A program made the position numbers and the translations under genes. The notes under the pieces were generated by a model. It had not been told where the DNA came from. It did no database searches and saw nothing but the letters and a program-made list of their open reading frames with translations. From positions 1 through 63,241 of the forward strand of contig JAJFGO010000042.1 of assembly GCA_021776095.1 (NCBI GenBank): a stretch of 63,241 nucleotides of DNA, written 5' to 3'. The stretch is from Kiloniellaceae bacterium (GTDB lineage Bacteria > Pseudomonadota > Alphaproteobacteria > Kiloniellales > J153). Each line of letters starts with the position of its first letter. Position 1 is the first letter of the stretch. Of this stretch, positions 1 to 8,192 are shown in pieces.

Positions 1-1679
1 AGCTCGCGTTGCAGGTCGGCCATGAGGTTGAGGATCTGCGCCTGCACCGAAACGTCGAGCGCGCTGGTCGGCTCGTCGCACACCAGGAACTCCGGCTCGC
101 CGCCCAGCGCCCGGGCGATGGAGACGCGCTGGCGCTGGCCGCCGGAAAACTCGTGCGGGTACTTGTCGCTGTCGGCCGGCGATAGCCCGACCAGGCGCAA
201 CAGCTCGTCGACCCGCTTCGCCACGCCGTCCTTGGCGGCGCGCACGCGATCGGGGATCGATTCGGCGACGATGTCGCGGACCCGCCAGCGCGGATTGAGC
301 GAAGCCTGGGGATCCTGAAAGATCATCTGGATCTTGTGCTGATAGGCCTGGTTGCTACGCCGTTCCTTGCGCGTGCTGAGCGACGCGCCGGCGTAGTGGA
401 TGGTGCCCGCCGTGGCCTGGGTCAGGCCGACGATGGTCCGCGCCGCGGTCGATTTGCCGCAGCCGGATTCGCCGACCAGGCCGAAGGTCTCGCCCCGCGC
501 GATGGTCAGGTCGAGGCCGCTGACCGCCTTGACCACGCGCCGCCCGGTGCGCTCCAGGATGCGGGTCAGCAGGGGCGGCGAGACATCGAAATGCTGGGTC
601 AAACCGGCGGTCTCGATGAGCGGCTTGGCCGCGGGGTCGGCTGGCCGGCGCCGCGCGGTGGCAGGCACCTTCGCCGCGTCCGGCGGCAGGGCCGGGGCCG
701 CGGCCGCGGCGTCCTCCGCGTATAGCCAGCAGGCGACCTGGGACTGCCCGGCTGCGATCAACTCCGGCCGCTCGGCGGAACATCGCGCGAAGGCGCGCGG
801 ACACCGGGGGTGATAGCTGCAGCCGCTGGGAATCGCGTTCAGGCGCGGCATGGCGCCGTCGATCTGGGCCAGGCGATCGACCTCCTCGCCGATCGAGGGA
901 ATCGATCCCATCAAGCCGATGGTGTAGGGCATGCGGGCCTGGTGGATCACGTCGGAGACCGGGCCGACCTCGCCGATCCGCCCGGCATACATGACCGCGA
1001 CCCGGTCGGCGGTCTCCGCGATCACGCCCATGTCGTGGGTGATCAGCATGATCGCGCTGCCGTGCTGCGAACACAGGCGCTTCAGCAAAAAGATGATCTG
1101 CGCCTGGATCGAGACATCCAGCGCCGTGGTCGGCTCGTCGGCGACGATCAGCTTGGGATCGGCGCACAAGGCCAAGGCGATAACCACGCGCTGGCGCATG
1201 CCGCCGGAAAACTGGTGCGGGTAATGGTCGATGCGCTCCCCCGCCGCGGGAATGCCCACCTCATTGAGCAACTCCAATGCCCGCGCCCGGGCCTGGCGGG
1301 GCGTCAGCGGCAAGTGCGCGGCGATGGTGTCGGTGATCTGCCGGCCGACCGTGTGCAGGGGATTGAGGCTGGTCAGCGGGTCCTGAAAGATCGCGCCGAT
1401 GTGACGGCCGCGGATCTTGCGGATCTCGGCCTCGGGCAGGTTGTCGATGCGCTGCCCGTCGAAAATGATCTCGCCGCCGGCGATCCGCCCCGGCGGTTCC
1501 AGCAAGCCGATGATCGAATTTCCGGTCATGGATTTCCCGGCGCCGGATTCCCCGACCACGCCCAGTACCTCGCCCGGATCGATGTGCAGGGACAAGTTGT
1601 CGATCGCCACCAGGGTTTCGTGCCGGGTCGGAAACTCGACCCGCAGGTTCTTGATCTGGAGCAGGGGAGCCGTGGCCAT
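1..1679 (-). CDS. Dipeptide/oligopeptide-type ABC transporter, fused double ATPase (partial)
   Basis: ATP-hydrolysing subunit that would power a peptide-type ABC importer at the cytoplasmic face. Reading from the ATG at 1679, the frame stays open to the window edge (at least 559 codons), so the C-terminus is missing. Two complete-looking ABC modules sit in one chain: the first has Walker A GESGAGKS near residue 40 and signature FSGGMRQR; the second has GESGCGKS and FSGGQRQR. They are joined by an Ala/Pro-rich linker that follows the OppD-type C-terminal cysteine motif ([15 protein letters not shown]). I read the linker codon by codon and found no stop, so this is a true fusion of the DppD and DppF types, as in YejF/GsiA. 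It is the last gene of the operon with the permeases at 1687-3614 and the binding protein at 3708. The substrate is unknown; the family also imports nickel, glutathione and opines. Confidence 0.93.
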   Translation of the reverse strand, partial: MATAPLLQIKNLRVEFPTRHETLVAIDNLSLHIDPGEVLGVVGESGAGKSMTGNSIIGLLEPPGRIAGGEIIFDGQRIDNLPEAEIRKIRGRHIGAIFQDPLTSLNPLHTVGRQITDTIAAHLPLTPRQARARALELLNEVGIPAAGERIDHYPHQFSGGMRQRVVIALALCADPKLIVADEPTTALDVSIQAQIIFLLKRLCSQHGSAIMLITHDMGVIAETADRVAVMYAGRIGEVGPVSDVIHQARMPYTIGLMGSIPSIGEEVDRLAQIDGAMPRLNAIPSGCSYHPRCPRAFARCSAERPELIAAGQSQVACWLYAEDAAAAAPALPPDAAKVPATARRRPADPAAKPLIETAGLTQHFDVSPPLLTRILERTGRRVVKAVSGLDLTIARGETFGLVGESGCGKSTAARTIVGLTQATAGTIHYAGASLSTRKERRSNQAYQHKIQMIFQDPQASLNPRWRVRDIVAESIPDRVRAAKDGVAKRVDELLRLVGLSPADSDKYPHEFSGGQRQRVSIARALGGEPEFLVCDEPTSALDVSVQAQILNLMADLQRE

Positions 1680-1686
1680 CTTGGCC

Positions 1687-2637
1687 CTAGCGCAACTTCG
1701 GGTTCAGGGCGTCGCGCAACCAATCGCCGAGCAAATTGACCGACAGCCCCATGATCGCCAGGGCGACGCCGGGGAAGATGGTGATCCACCATTCGCCCGA
1801 GAACAGGAAATCGTTGCCGACCCGGATCAAGGTGCCCAGGGAGGGCTGGGTCGGCGGCACGCCCACGCCCAGGAACGAGAGGGTGGCCTCGGTGACGATC
1901 GCGAGCGCCAGGCTGATGGTGGCGATGACCAGCACCGGGCCCATGACATTGGGCAGCAGGTGCCGGAACATGATGTAGGCGGGGTTCTTGCCGGCGACCC
2001 GGGCGGCGTTGACGTAGTCCTTGCCCTTCTCGACCATGGTGGTCGCGCGCACGGTGCGGGCGAACTGCACCCAATAGGCCAAGGATATGGCGGATATGAC
2101 CACCACGAAGGCGATGTTGCCGTGGGTGCCCGGCCCCAAGAAGCTGCGGATGACGCCGTCGATCAGCAGGGCGATCAGGATGTCGGGAAAGCTGAGCTGC
2201 ACCTCGGCGATGCGCATGATGACGGCATCCAGGCGCCCGCCGACGAAACCGCTGATGAGGCCGAGGGTGACCCCCAGGGTCGCGGCCAGAATCACGCTGG
2301 CGAAGCCGACGCCCAGCGAAATCCGCGAGCCGTGAATGATGGTCGAGAGCACGTCGCGCCCGACGTTGTCCGTGCCCAGCAGAAAACGGCTGTCGCCGCC
2401 GTCTAACCAGGCGGGCGGCAGGAAGGAATCGAGGACGCTGACGCTCGCCATGTCGTAGGGGTCGTGGGGGGCGATCCAGGGCGCGAACAAAGCGGACAGC
2501 ATATAGACCAGCGTGATGACGCCGGCGACCACGGTGACCTTGGAGCGCCGGAAACTGTAGGCCAGATCGCTGTTCCAGGCGCGCCGCATCGGGCCCTCGG
2601 GGCTTGGCGCGCTTGCGAGTGCCGGCAGGTCGCTCAT
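1687..2637 (-). CDS. Peptide-type ABC transporter permease (DppC/OppC family)
   Basis: Inner-membrane permease subunit of the same importer, 316 residues. The frame could extend upstream, but the ATG at 2637 is preferred: it gives the normal DppC N-terminus (MSDLPALASAPSPEG, then a cytoplasmic stretch and the first membrane segment VVAGVITLVYMLSALFAPW). It also overlaps the stop of the upstream permease gene in an ATGA arrangement, a sign of translational coupling. The family signature is visible as a periplasmic loop with FLLGTDNVGRDVLS and a cytoplasmic EAA loop (VNAARVAGKNPAYIMFRHLL). Five to six hydrophobic segments follow. It should pair with the DppB-type permease at 2634-3614 to form the channel. 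Substrate cannot be inferred from sequence. Confidence 0.94.
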   Translation of the reverse strand: MSDLPALASAPSPEGPMRRAWNSDLAYSFRRSKVTVVAGVITLVYMLSALFAPWIAPHDPYDMASVSVLDSFLPPAWLDGGDSRFLLGTDNVGRDVLSTIIHGSRISLGVGFASVILAATLGVTLGLISGFVGGRLDAVIMRIAEVQLSFPDILIALLIDGVIRSFLGPGTHGNIAFVVVISAISLAYWVQFARTVRATTMVEKGKDYVNAARVAGKNPAYIMFRHLLPNVMGPVLVIATISLALAIVTEATLSFLGVGVPPTQPSLGTLIRVGNDFLFSGEWWITIFPGVALAIMGLSVNLLGDWLRDALNPKLR

Positions 2638-3614
2638 GTCCGCGACTCGCGCCCGACCCGCAGGCGCGGATCGACCGCATAGTACAGCAGGTCGACCACC
2701 AGATTGATGATCACGAAAAAGCTGGCGATGAGCAGCAGGTAGGTTGACATCACCGGGATATCGACCTCGTTGATCGCCTGGATGAACATCAGGCCGACGC
2801 CGGGCCACTGGAACACGGTCTCGGTGATGATCGCGAAGGCGATGATCGAGCCGAGCTGCAGGCCCGTGATGGTGATGACCGGGATCAGGGTGTTCATCAG
2901 GGCATAGCCGAAGTGGACGGTGCGGGTCGCGAGGCCCCGGGCGCGCGCGAACTTGATGAAATCGGCGCGCAGGACCTCCAGCATTTCCGAACGCACCAGG
3001 CGCATGATCAGGGTCATCTGAAACAAGGCCAAGGTTATGGCCGGCATGATCAGCGCCTTGAGGCCGCTGACGGTCAGGAGGCCGGTACTCCAGAAGCCGA
3101 GCTGCACCACCTCGCCCCGGCCGAACGACGGCAGAAGATGAAGCTGCACGGCGAACACGAAAATCAGCAAGATACCGATCAGGAACGTCGGCAGCGACAC
3201 GCCGACCAAAGACAGCGACAAGAACAGATGGGAAAACCAGGAATCGCGATGGAGGGCCGAGAAGATACCCGCCGGAATGCCGATCGCGAGGGCGATGAAG
3301 GCGGACAGAAGGCTGAGTTCGAGGGTCGCCGGCAGGCGCTCGGCGATGATCGAGGAGACCTTGCGTTTTTGCTGATACGAGATGCCGAACTCAAGCTGGA
3401 GCACGCGTCCGATAAACCGTGTGAACTGAACCGGGACAGGGTCGTTCAGGCCGAGGGAGTCGCGGACCTTCTCGCGCTGCTCGTCGGTCGACTGGATGCC
3501 GACCAGATTGGTTACCGGGTCGCCAACGAAGGTGAACATGGAGAACGAGATCATCGCCACGCACAGCATCACCAGGACCGACTGCAGGATGCGTGACAAG
3601 ATATATGGAATCAA
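2634..3614 (-). CDS. Peptide-type ABC transporter permease (DppB/OppB family)
   Basis: First permease subunit of the importer, 326 residues, the usual length for DppB. It starts with the typical MIPYILSRILQSVLVMLCVAM membrane segment. Next comes the periplasmic region with LGLNDPVPVQFTRFIG and LQLEFGISYQ, and the EAA loop (FIKFARARGLATRTVHFGYALMN) lies in the C-terminal half. The stop codon overlaps the start of the DppC-type gene. The gene is separated from the upstream binding-protein gene by a strong hairpin (3657-3689), which would allow the binding protein to be made in excess. Confidence 0.94.
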   Translation of the reverse strand: MIPYILSRILQSVLVMLCVAMISFSMFTFVGDPVTNLVGIQSTDEQREKVRDSLGLNDPVPVQFTRFIGRVLQLEFGISYQQKRKVSSIIAERLPATLELSLLSAFIALAIGIPAGIFSALHRDSWFSHLFLSLSLVGVSLPTFLIGILLIFVFAVQLHLLPSFGRGEVVQLGFWSTGLLTVSGLKALIMPAITLALFQMTLIMRLVRSEMLEVLRADFIKFARARGLATRTVHFGYALMNTLIPVITITGLQLGSIIAFAIITETVFQWPGVGLMFIQAINEVDIPVMSTYLLLIASFFVIINLVVDLLYYAVDPRLRVGRESRT

Positions 3615-3656
3615 CGAGACCCCCGGGAGAGCACGGCGCGGCGAGGAACAAGAAAG

Positions 3657-3689
3657 AAGAGGCTCGAGAAGGTGTTTCTCGAGCCTCTT
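3657..3689 (-). terminator. Strong intercistronic hairpin between binding protein and permease genes
   Basis: A perfect 14-bp inverted repeat, AAGAGGCTCGAGAA / TTCTCGAGCCTCTT, with a 5-nt loop lies in the gap between the binding-protein stop (3708) and the permease start (3614). On the minus strand the stem is followed by CTTTCTTG, pyrimidine-rich but not a clean T-run. Its position suits a partial terminator or a 3'-end mRNA stabiliser that raises binding-protein output relative to membrane subunits, as known in mal and dpp-like operons. The function is inferred. Confidence 0.7.
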
Positions 3690-3707
3690 GTATCTAACGA
3701 ACCGCGC

Positions 3708-5291
3708 TTATTTGATGTTGATGTACCAGTATTGCAGCGCGTTGTCCGCCCGCTGTGCCACGGTGACACCGTTGCGCACGCCCCAGGACAGGGCCTGCTG
3801 GTGCAGCGGGATATAACCGACTTCGTCCTTCACGATACCGAAGGCTTCGTCGATCATGGTTTGACGTTTCGCCGCATCGATCTCGGAGGTGATCATCCGC
3901 GATAGCTCGGTCACCCGCGGGTTGCCGTAGCCGCCGCCATTCCAGGGCAGGCCGCCGTCTTCCGGCGGCACCATGAGATGCGCGATCACCGAACCGGCAT
4001 CCTGATCGTCCGGAATCCAGCCCAGGAGGTACATGCTGATGTCGTGTTCCTTAAGCTTGGCGAAGAACTTGCTCTTGGGTTGGGCCAGCAGGTTCACGTT
4101 CACACCAACCCGCGCGAACAGGCCGGCGACGACCTGGCAAATCTGCTCGTCGTTGACATAGCGGTTATTCGGGCAATCGAGTTGGATATCGAAGCCGTCC
4201 GGATAGCCCGCCTCGGCAAGCAACGTCTTCGAGGCCGCCGGGTCGTACGCGAGCCGGCCGTTGAGGGCTTCGTTGAAGCCGCCCAGTTTTGGGGCCAAAA
4301 GCAGGCCGGCCGGCGTGGATGCACCGCGCATGACCTTGGTCTTGATCGCCTCGATGTCGATGGCTTGGTACAGCGCCTGCCGGACCTTCTTGTCCTTCAG
4401 CGGGTTCTTGCCCTTGACGGAGGAATAGAGCAGCTCGTCGCGCTCCTGGTCCATGCCCAGGAAAATCGTCCGCAGTTCCGGTCCCTGCAGGGCGGTGGCG
4501 ACGCCGGAGCTATTGATGCGCTCGACATCCTGGACCGGCGCCGGGAACATGAGGTCGAGTTCGCCGGACAGCAGGGCCGCCGTGCGGGTCGCATCGGACG
4601 CGATCGGGGTCAAGATGACATCGGTCACGTTGAAGGTCTGATTGGGCAGGTCCCACCAATCTTTGTTTTGCGTCAGCACGGTCTTCACGCCGGGCTCGCG
4701 GCTGACCAGTTTGAAGGCGCCGGTGCCGTTCGCGTGCAGGGTGGCGTAGTTCTCGACGTTCTTGCCGAGATCGACCGGCTCGACCGCGCCATTGGCCTCG
4801 GCCCATTGCTTATCCATGATGATCAGCGGCGCGATGGTGTTGAGCAGGATCGGGTTAACGGCCGTGGTCACGATATCGACCGTGTGGGCGTCGACCACCT
4901 TGACGTCGGCAATGCCGGCGACATAGCTGCTCATGTCTGCGCCTTCGCCTTGGGCGCGCTTGACCGAGAACGCGACGTCGTCGGCTTCGAAGGCATTTCC
5001 GTCGTGGAACTTCACGCCCTCGCGCAACTTGAAGCGCCAGGTTGTCGGGTTGACGATTTCCCAGCTAACGGCCAGCGCCGGTTCGATCTGCAGGTTCTCG
5101 TCGTAGCGAACCAGGGGCTCGTGAATGTTACTGTGGAAAGAGACCGAGAAGTTCTCGGCCAGCGCATAGGGGTCCATCGAAGCGACGTCGCCCTGGAACG
5201 CAAATTTGAAAGTTTTGGCCTCAACCGAAACCGCGGCCGTTACAGCGGCCGCGAGCGCCAAAGCGCCAGTTAGCCTGGTGATTTTCTTCAT
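3708..5291 (-). CDS. Periplasmic peptide-type substrate-binding protein (SBP family 5)
   Basis: Extracytoplasmic receptor of the importer, 527 residues, cluster C / family 5 size. The ATG at 5291 is chosen because GGGAGG lies 9 nt upstream and it yields a classical signal peptide (MKKITRLTGALALAAAVTAAVSVEA, cleavage after VEA). The mature part begins TFKFAFQGDVASMDPYA, the usual SBP_bac_5 opening, and carries the family stretch WRFKLREGVKFHDGNAFEADD. No lipobox cysteine is seen, so it is a soluble periplasmic protein. First gene of the ABC operon, divergent from the creatininase-family gene at 5476, which suggests a joint role for importer and enzymes. The ligand is unknown. Confidence 0.94.
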   Translation of the reverse strand: MKKITRLTGALALAAAVTAAVSVEAKTFKFAFQGDVASMDPYALAENFSVSFHSNIHEPLVRYDENLQIEPALAVSWEIVNPTTWRFKLREGVKFHDGNAFEADDVAFSVKRAQGEGADMSSYVAGIADVKVVDAHTVDIVTTAVNPILLNTIAPLIIMDKQWAEANGAVEPVDLGKNVENYATLHANGTGAFKLVSREPGVKTVLTQNKDWWDLPNQTFNVTDVILTPIASDATRTAALLSGELDLMFPAPVQDVERINSSGVATALQGPELRTIFLGMDQERDELLYSSVKGKNPLKDKKVRQALYQAIDIEAIKTKVMRGASTPAGLLLAPKLGGFNEALNGRLAYDPAASKTLLAEAGYPDGFDIQLDCPNNRYVNDEQICQVVAGLFARVGVNVNLLAQPKSKFFAKLKEHDISMYLLGWIPDDQDAGSVIAHLMVPPEDGGLPWNGGGYGNPRVTELSRMITSEIDAAKRQTMIDEAFGIVKDEVGYIPLHQQALSWGVRNGVTVAQRADNALQYWYINIK

Positions 5292-5475
5292 TATTATTGG
5301 CCTCCCTTGGTCCAATATTGGAGATTATTGTTGAAATTGGCCCGGAGCGTATCCGAGCCCGCAGGGCCGAGTCAACGCATTGACGGTCCAGCTTGGCAGA
5401 GCCATGATAGCCCCAATACGATGCCTTGTCTAAAGCGATTACTTGCAAACCCCTAAGTATTGTAGGGAGTGTAAT
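5292..5475. promoter_or_regulatory. Divergent promoter region, ABC importer / creatininase operon
   Basis: This 184-bp gap separates two divergent operons and must hold promoters in both directions. It is more AT-rich than its flanks on the importer side (around 5300-5340). I see the GGGAGG ribosome-binding site of the importer gene, but no operator convincing enough to name. Confidence 0.4.
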
Positions 5476-6177
5476 TTGAAGGTCTCAGACTCGAACTGGA
5501 TGCAGATTGAAGAGTATCTGAAATCCGACGATCGCTGCGTTGTCCCACTCGGTTCGACTGAGCAGCATTGCCATCTAAGCCTGTCGACTGACAGCATCCT
5601 GTCCGAGCGCGTGGCCTTGGACGCGGCGGCGCCGCTCGGCATTCCGGTGTTTCCCGTGGTGCCCTATGGCCTGGCCCATCATTGGGCGGCGTTTCCCGGC
5701 ACCATAACCCTGCGCATGGAAACCTATGCGGGCTTGATCGGCGACATCCTCGATAGCCTCGCCCATGCCGGGTTCCGGCGCATCCTCATGGTTAACGGCC
5801 ATGGCGGCAACATGCCGGCGCAGAACTATGCCCGGCAATGGATCGCCTCCAATCCCAAGGTCCGCGTGCTGTTTCATAACTGGTATGCCGCGCCGAAGTT
5901 CGCGGCCGCCATCCGCGAGATTGACAAGGTCGCCTCGCACGCCTCCTGGCTCGAAAACTTCGCCTTTAATCGCCTGGACGGTGTCGAGATGCCGGAGGGG
6001 GCGAAGGACCTTGTCGATATGGCAAGCCTGCAGAGCCTGGGGCCCGATGAGATCCGGCAGATCGCCGGCGACGGCAATATGGGCGGGCGCTACCAGCGGC
6101 CGGATAGCGAAATGGATGCGGTTTGGGCCGCCGGGGTCGCGGAGACCCGCGCGCTTTTGAGCGAGGGTTGGCCATAA
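5476..6177 (+). CDS. Creatininase-family amidohydrolase
   Basis: Metal-dependent amidohydrolase of the creatininase superfamily (creatininase, MftE- and 3-dehydro-scyllosone-type enzymes), about 233 residues. Seen directly: the metal/active-site segments VPLGSTEQHCHLSLSTD near the N-terminus, PYGLAHHWAAFPGTITL, and the signature MVNGHGGN. The start is taken as TTG at 5476, with GGGAG 6 nt upstream; an earlier in-frame TTG at 5443 has no ribosome-binding site. The usual motif is EQHGPHLP; here the Gly is replaced by Cys (EQHCHLSL), so the substrate may not be creatinine. It overlaps the following reductase gene and is divergent from the peptide ABC importer, suggesting catabolism of an imported amide or lactam. 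Function beyond family is inferred. Confidence 0.88.
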   Translation: MKVSDSNWMQIEEYLKSDDRCVVPLGSTEQHCHLSLSTDSILSERVALDAAAPLGIPVFPVVPYGLAHHWAAFPGTITLRMETYAGLIGDILDSLAHAGFRRILMVNGHGGNMPAQNYARQWIASNPKVRVLFHNWYAAPKFAAAIREIDKVASHASWLENFAFNRLDGVEMPEGAKDLVDMASLQSLGPDEIRQIAGDGNMGGRYQRPDSEMDAVWAAGVAETRALLSEGWP

Positions 6178-7196
6178 GCACGTCACCGTTATTGATCTGG
6201 GGCGGGGGCGCTATTGGCGGCACCCTGGGCGTCTATTTGGCGCGCGCCGGTCACGATATTTTGATTGTCGATACCGCTGTCGATCATGTCGCGCGGATCA
6301 ACGAACATGGCCTGACCATCACCGGCCCTCTAGACGGCTTTACAGTGCCGGCCCGTGCCGTGACGCCGGAGGCGCTGGAGGGTGTCTTCGACCGTATCGT
6401 CCTGGCGGTTAAGACACCGGCGACCCGCGCCGCGAGTCAGGCCCTGGCGCCGCATCTGGCGCCCTCGGGCTTCGTGGTTTCGGCCCAGAACGGCTTGAAT
6501 GAACATCTCATCGCCGATGTTGTCGGGGCCGAGCGCACCATGGGCTGCTTCGTCAATTTCGGGGCCGACTATCATGGGCCCGGCGAGATCATGTACGGCG
6601 GGCGCGGCGCCGTGGTCGTGGGTGAGATCGACGGCCGGATCACGGCGCGCGCCAGGGCCCTGCACGCCTTGTTCCAGGATTTCGAGCCTGAGGCGGTCTT
6701 GAGCGACAACATCTTCGGCTACCTTTGGAGCAAGATGGCCTATGGGGCCATGCTCTTCGCCGAAGCCCTGACCGAAGCCTCGATCGCCGATTGCCTGGCC
6801 CATCCCGATTACCGCGACCTCTTCATCGCCTTGGCGCGCGAAGTCCTGGCGGTCGCCCAGGCCCACGATATCGCCCTCGAAGCCTTCAACGGCTTCGATC
6901 CCGCCGCCTTTCTACCCGGCGGCGGCGATGACGCGGCACGCGCCTCGCTCGCGGAGCTGGCGGCGTTTAACCGCCGCTCGGCCAAGTCTCATAGCGGCAT
7001 ATGGCGGGACATCGCGGTGCGCAAGCGCAAGACGGAGGTCGATGCCTTGCCCGGCGCGATCCCGCCGCTGGCCGAGGCCAAGGGTTTGCGCGCGCCGCTT
7101 TGTGCGCGCCTGACGGAATTGATCCACGAGGTCGAGCGGGGCGAACGCCCGCAGTCGTGGCAAGGTCTGGACGCCCTCAAGGCCGTGCTGGCCTGA
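6168..7196 (+). CDS. Ketopantoate-reductase-family NAD(P)-dependent oxidoreductase
   Basis: 6-phosphogluconate-dehydrogenase-fold reductase of the PanE/ApbA type, about 342 residues. The N-terminal Rossmann motif is clear (LLIWGGGAIGGTLGVYLARAGH, with GxGxxG). A catalytic-domain lysine stretch (FDRIVLAVKTPATRAA) and the helical C-terminal domain with YLWSKMAYG follow. The start is uncertain: TTG at 6168 overlaps the creatininase stop and sits next to a GAGGG, while a TTG at 6192 is a second option. It lies between a creatininase-family enzyme and an SDR in one operon, so it probably reduces an alpha-keto acid formed in the same catabolic route rather than serving pantothenate synthesis. Confidence 0.86.
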   Translation: MAISTSPLLIWGGGAIGGTLGVYLARAGHDILIVDTAVDHVARINEHGLTITGPLDGFTVPARAVTPEALEGVFDRIVLAVKTPATRAASQALAPHLAPSGFVVSAQNGLNEHLIADVVGAERTMGCFVNFGADYHGPGEIMYGGRGAVVVGEIDGRITARARALHALFQDFEPEAVLSDNIFGYLWSKMAYGAMLFAEALTEASIADCLAHPDYRDLFIALAREVLAVAQAHDIALEAFNGFDPAAFLPGGGDDAARASLAELAAFNRRSAKSHSGIWRDIAVRKRKTEVDALPGAIPPLAEAKGLRAPLCARLTELIHEVERGERPQSWQGLDALKAVLA

Positions 7197-7219
7197 GGGG
7201 CAGGGGGGCGCGCCGAAAC

Positions 7220-7975
7220 ATGGACTTTCACTTCGACGACCGCGTTGTCATCGTCACCGGCGCCGCACAGAACATCGGCGCGGAGATCGCCAGGGCCTTC
7301 GGCAAAGCCGGCGCCATGGTCTGCATCGCCGATATCGACGCCGAGGCCGTGGCGGCGAGGGGCGTGGAGCTGGGTGTCGAGCATTACGCGCTGGATCTTT
7401 CCCGGCGCGCCGAAACCCGCAAGACCGTGGACGCCATCGCCAAGCGTCACGGGCGCATCGATATCCTGGTCAATGCGGCCGGCGGCGTACGAGGCCAGGT
7501 CGGCCGGCCCATCGAGGAGATTGCCGAGGAGGATTGGCGAAATATTTTTCAGGCCAATGTGGACGGCGCCTTTTGGCTGACCCAGGCGGTGGCCCCGGTC
7601 ATGAAGCGGGCCGGTCACGGCCGCATCGTCAACATTGCCTCCGGGGCCGGGCTGCGGCCGAGCCTAACCGGAATCCAAGCCTATACCGCCGCCAAGCACG
7701 CGCTGGTCGGCTTGACTCGGCAGATGTCCTGGGAACTGGGTTCCCATGGCATCACCACCAACGCGATCGCCCCCGGCTTGGTTCTTTCCAACCCAACCTC
7801 GATCCGCCAGTGGGAAAATTATGGCGCCGACGGCCAGAAACGACTGCTGGATACGATCCACACAAGGCGGCTTGGCACGCCCGAGGATATCGCCAACGCG
7901 ACCCTGTTCTTCGCCGACGAAAGCAGCGGCTGGATCACCGGTCAGATCCTGTCGGTCGACGGCGGCCGGTCCTGA
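7220..7975 (+). CDS. Short-chain dehydrogenase/reductase (SDR)
   Basis: Classical SDR oxidoreductase of 251 residues. Visible motifs in order: cofactor loop VTGAAQNIGAEIA (TGxxxxIG), the NAG-type motif VNAAGGVRG, the catalytic Ser in IVNIASGAGLR, the YTAAK Tyr-Lys pair, and the family C-terminus GWITGQILSVDGG. An Asp after the second beta strand (CIADIDAEA) favours NAD over NADP. Start ATG at 7220 follows a G-rich ribosome-binding site (7202-7208). Third gene of the operon with the creatininase and the ketopantoate-reductase-like gene. The substrate is unknown. Confidence 0.93.
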   Translation: MDFHFDDRVVIVTGAAQNIGAEIARAFGKAGAMVCIADIDAEAVAARGVELGVEHYALDLSRRAETRKTVDAIAKRHGRIDILVNAAGGVRGQVGRPIEEIAEEDWRNIFQANVDGAFWLTQAVAPVMKRAGHGRIVNIASGAGLRPSLTGIQAYTAAKHALVGLTRQMSWELGSHGITTNAIAPGLVLSNPTSIRQWENYGADGQKRLLDTIHTRRLGTPEDIANATLFFADESSGWITGQILSVDGGRS

Positions 7976-8037
7976 GCGCCATCGTCGCTCGTGCCGGTCC
8001 CGTGCGGCGGCGGGGATGCAGATAGGGTCTTGAGTGT

Positions 8038-8060
8038 TTATCTTGGGAGGGCCAAGATAA
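8038..8060 (+). terminator. Stem-loop upstream of gmaS
   Basis: A perfect 9-bp inverted repeat, TTATCTTGG / CCAAGATAA, with a 5-nt GAGGG loop, sits 62 bp after the SDR stop and 132 bp before gmaS. It is followed by TTATTCATAG. It could be a weak terminator for the upstream operon, or a dyad operator for gmaS. Nothing in the sequence decides between these. Confidence 0.45.
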
Positions 8061-8192
8061 TTATTCATAGGAGGAAACGAATTTTCGCCCTATGATAAGG
8101 CTGGGGCAAGCGGGGGCGCGGCCGAATCGTAAAATGACCTCCAAACACAATGGGAACCGCCGCCAAGGACTCTGACAGGGAGAGCAATCGAG

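Noticed and set aside
355-1167. Arg/Gly-rich open frame on the minus strand
   Set aside because: It is the out-of-frame shadow of the fused ATPase; the real frame shows Walker and signature motifs without interruption.
810-2406. Long plus-strand open frames opposite the ABC transporter genes
   Set aside because: High GC content produces long antisense frames; their translations are Arg/Asp/Gly-rich with no motif, while the minus strand has clear family proteins.
3978-5273. 431-codon plus-strand frame opposite the binding-protein gene
   Set aside because: Low-complexity antisense translation; the minus-strand frame has a signal peptide and SBP family 5 motifs.
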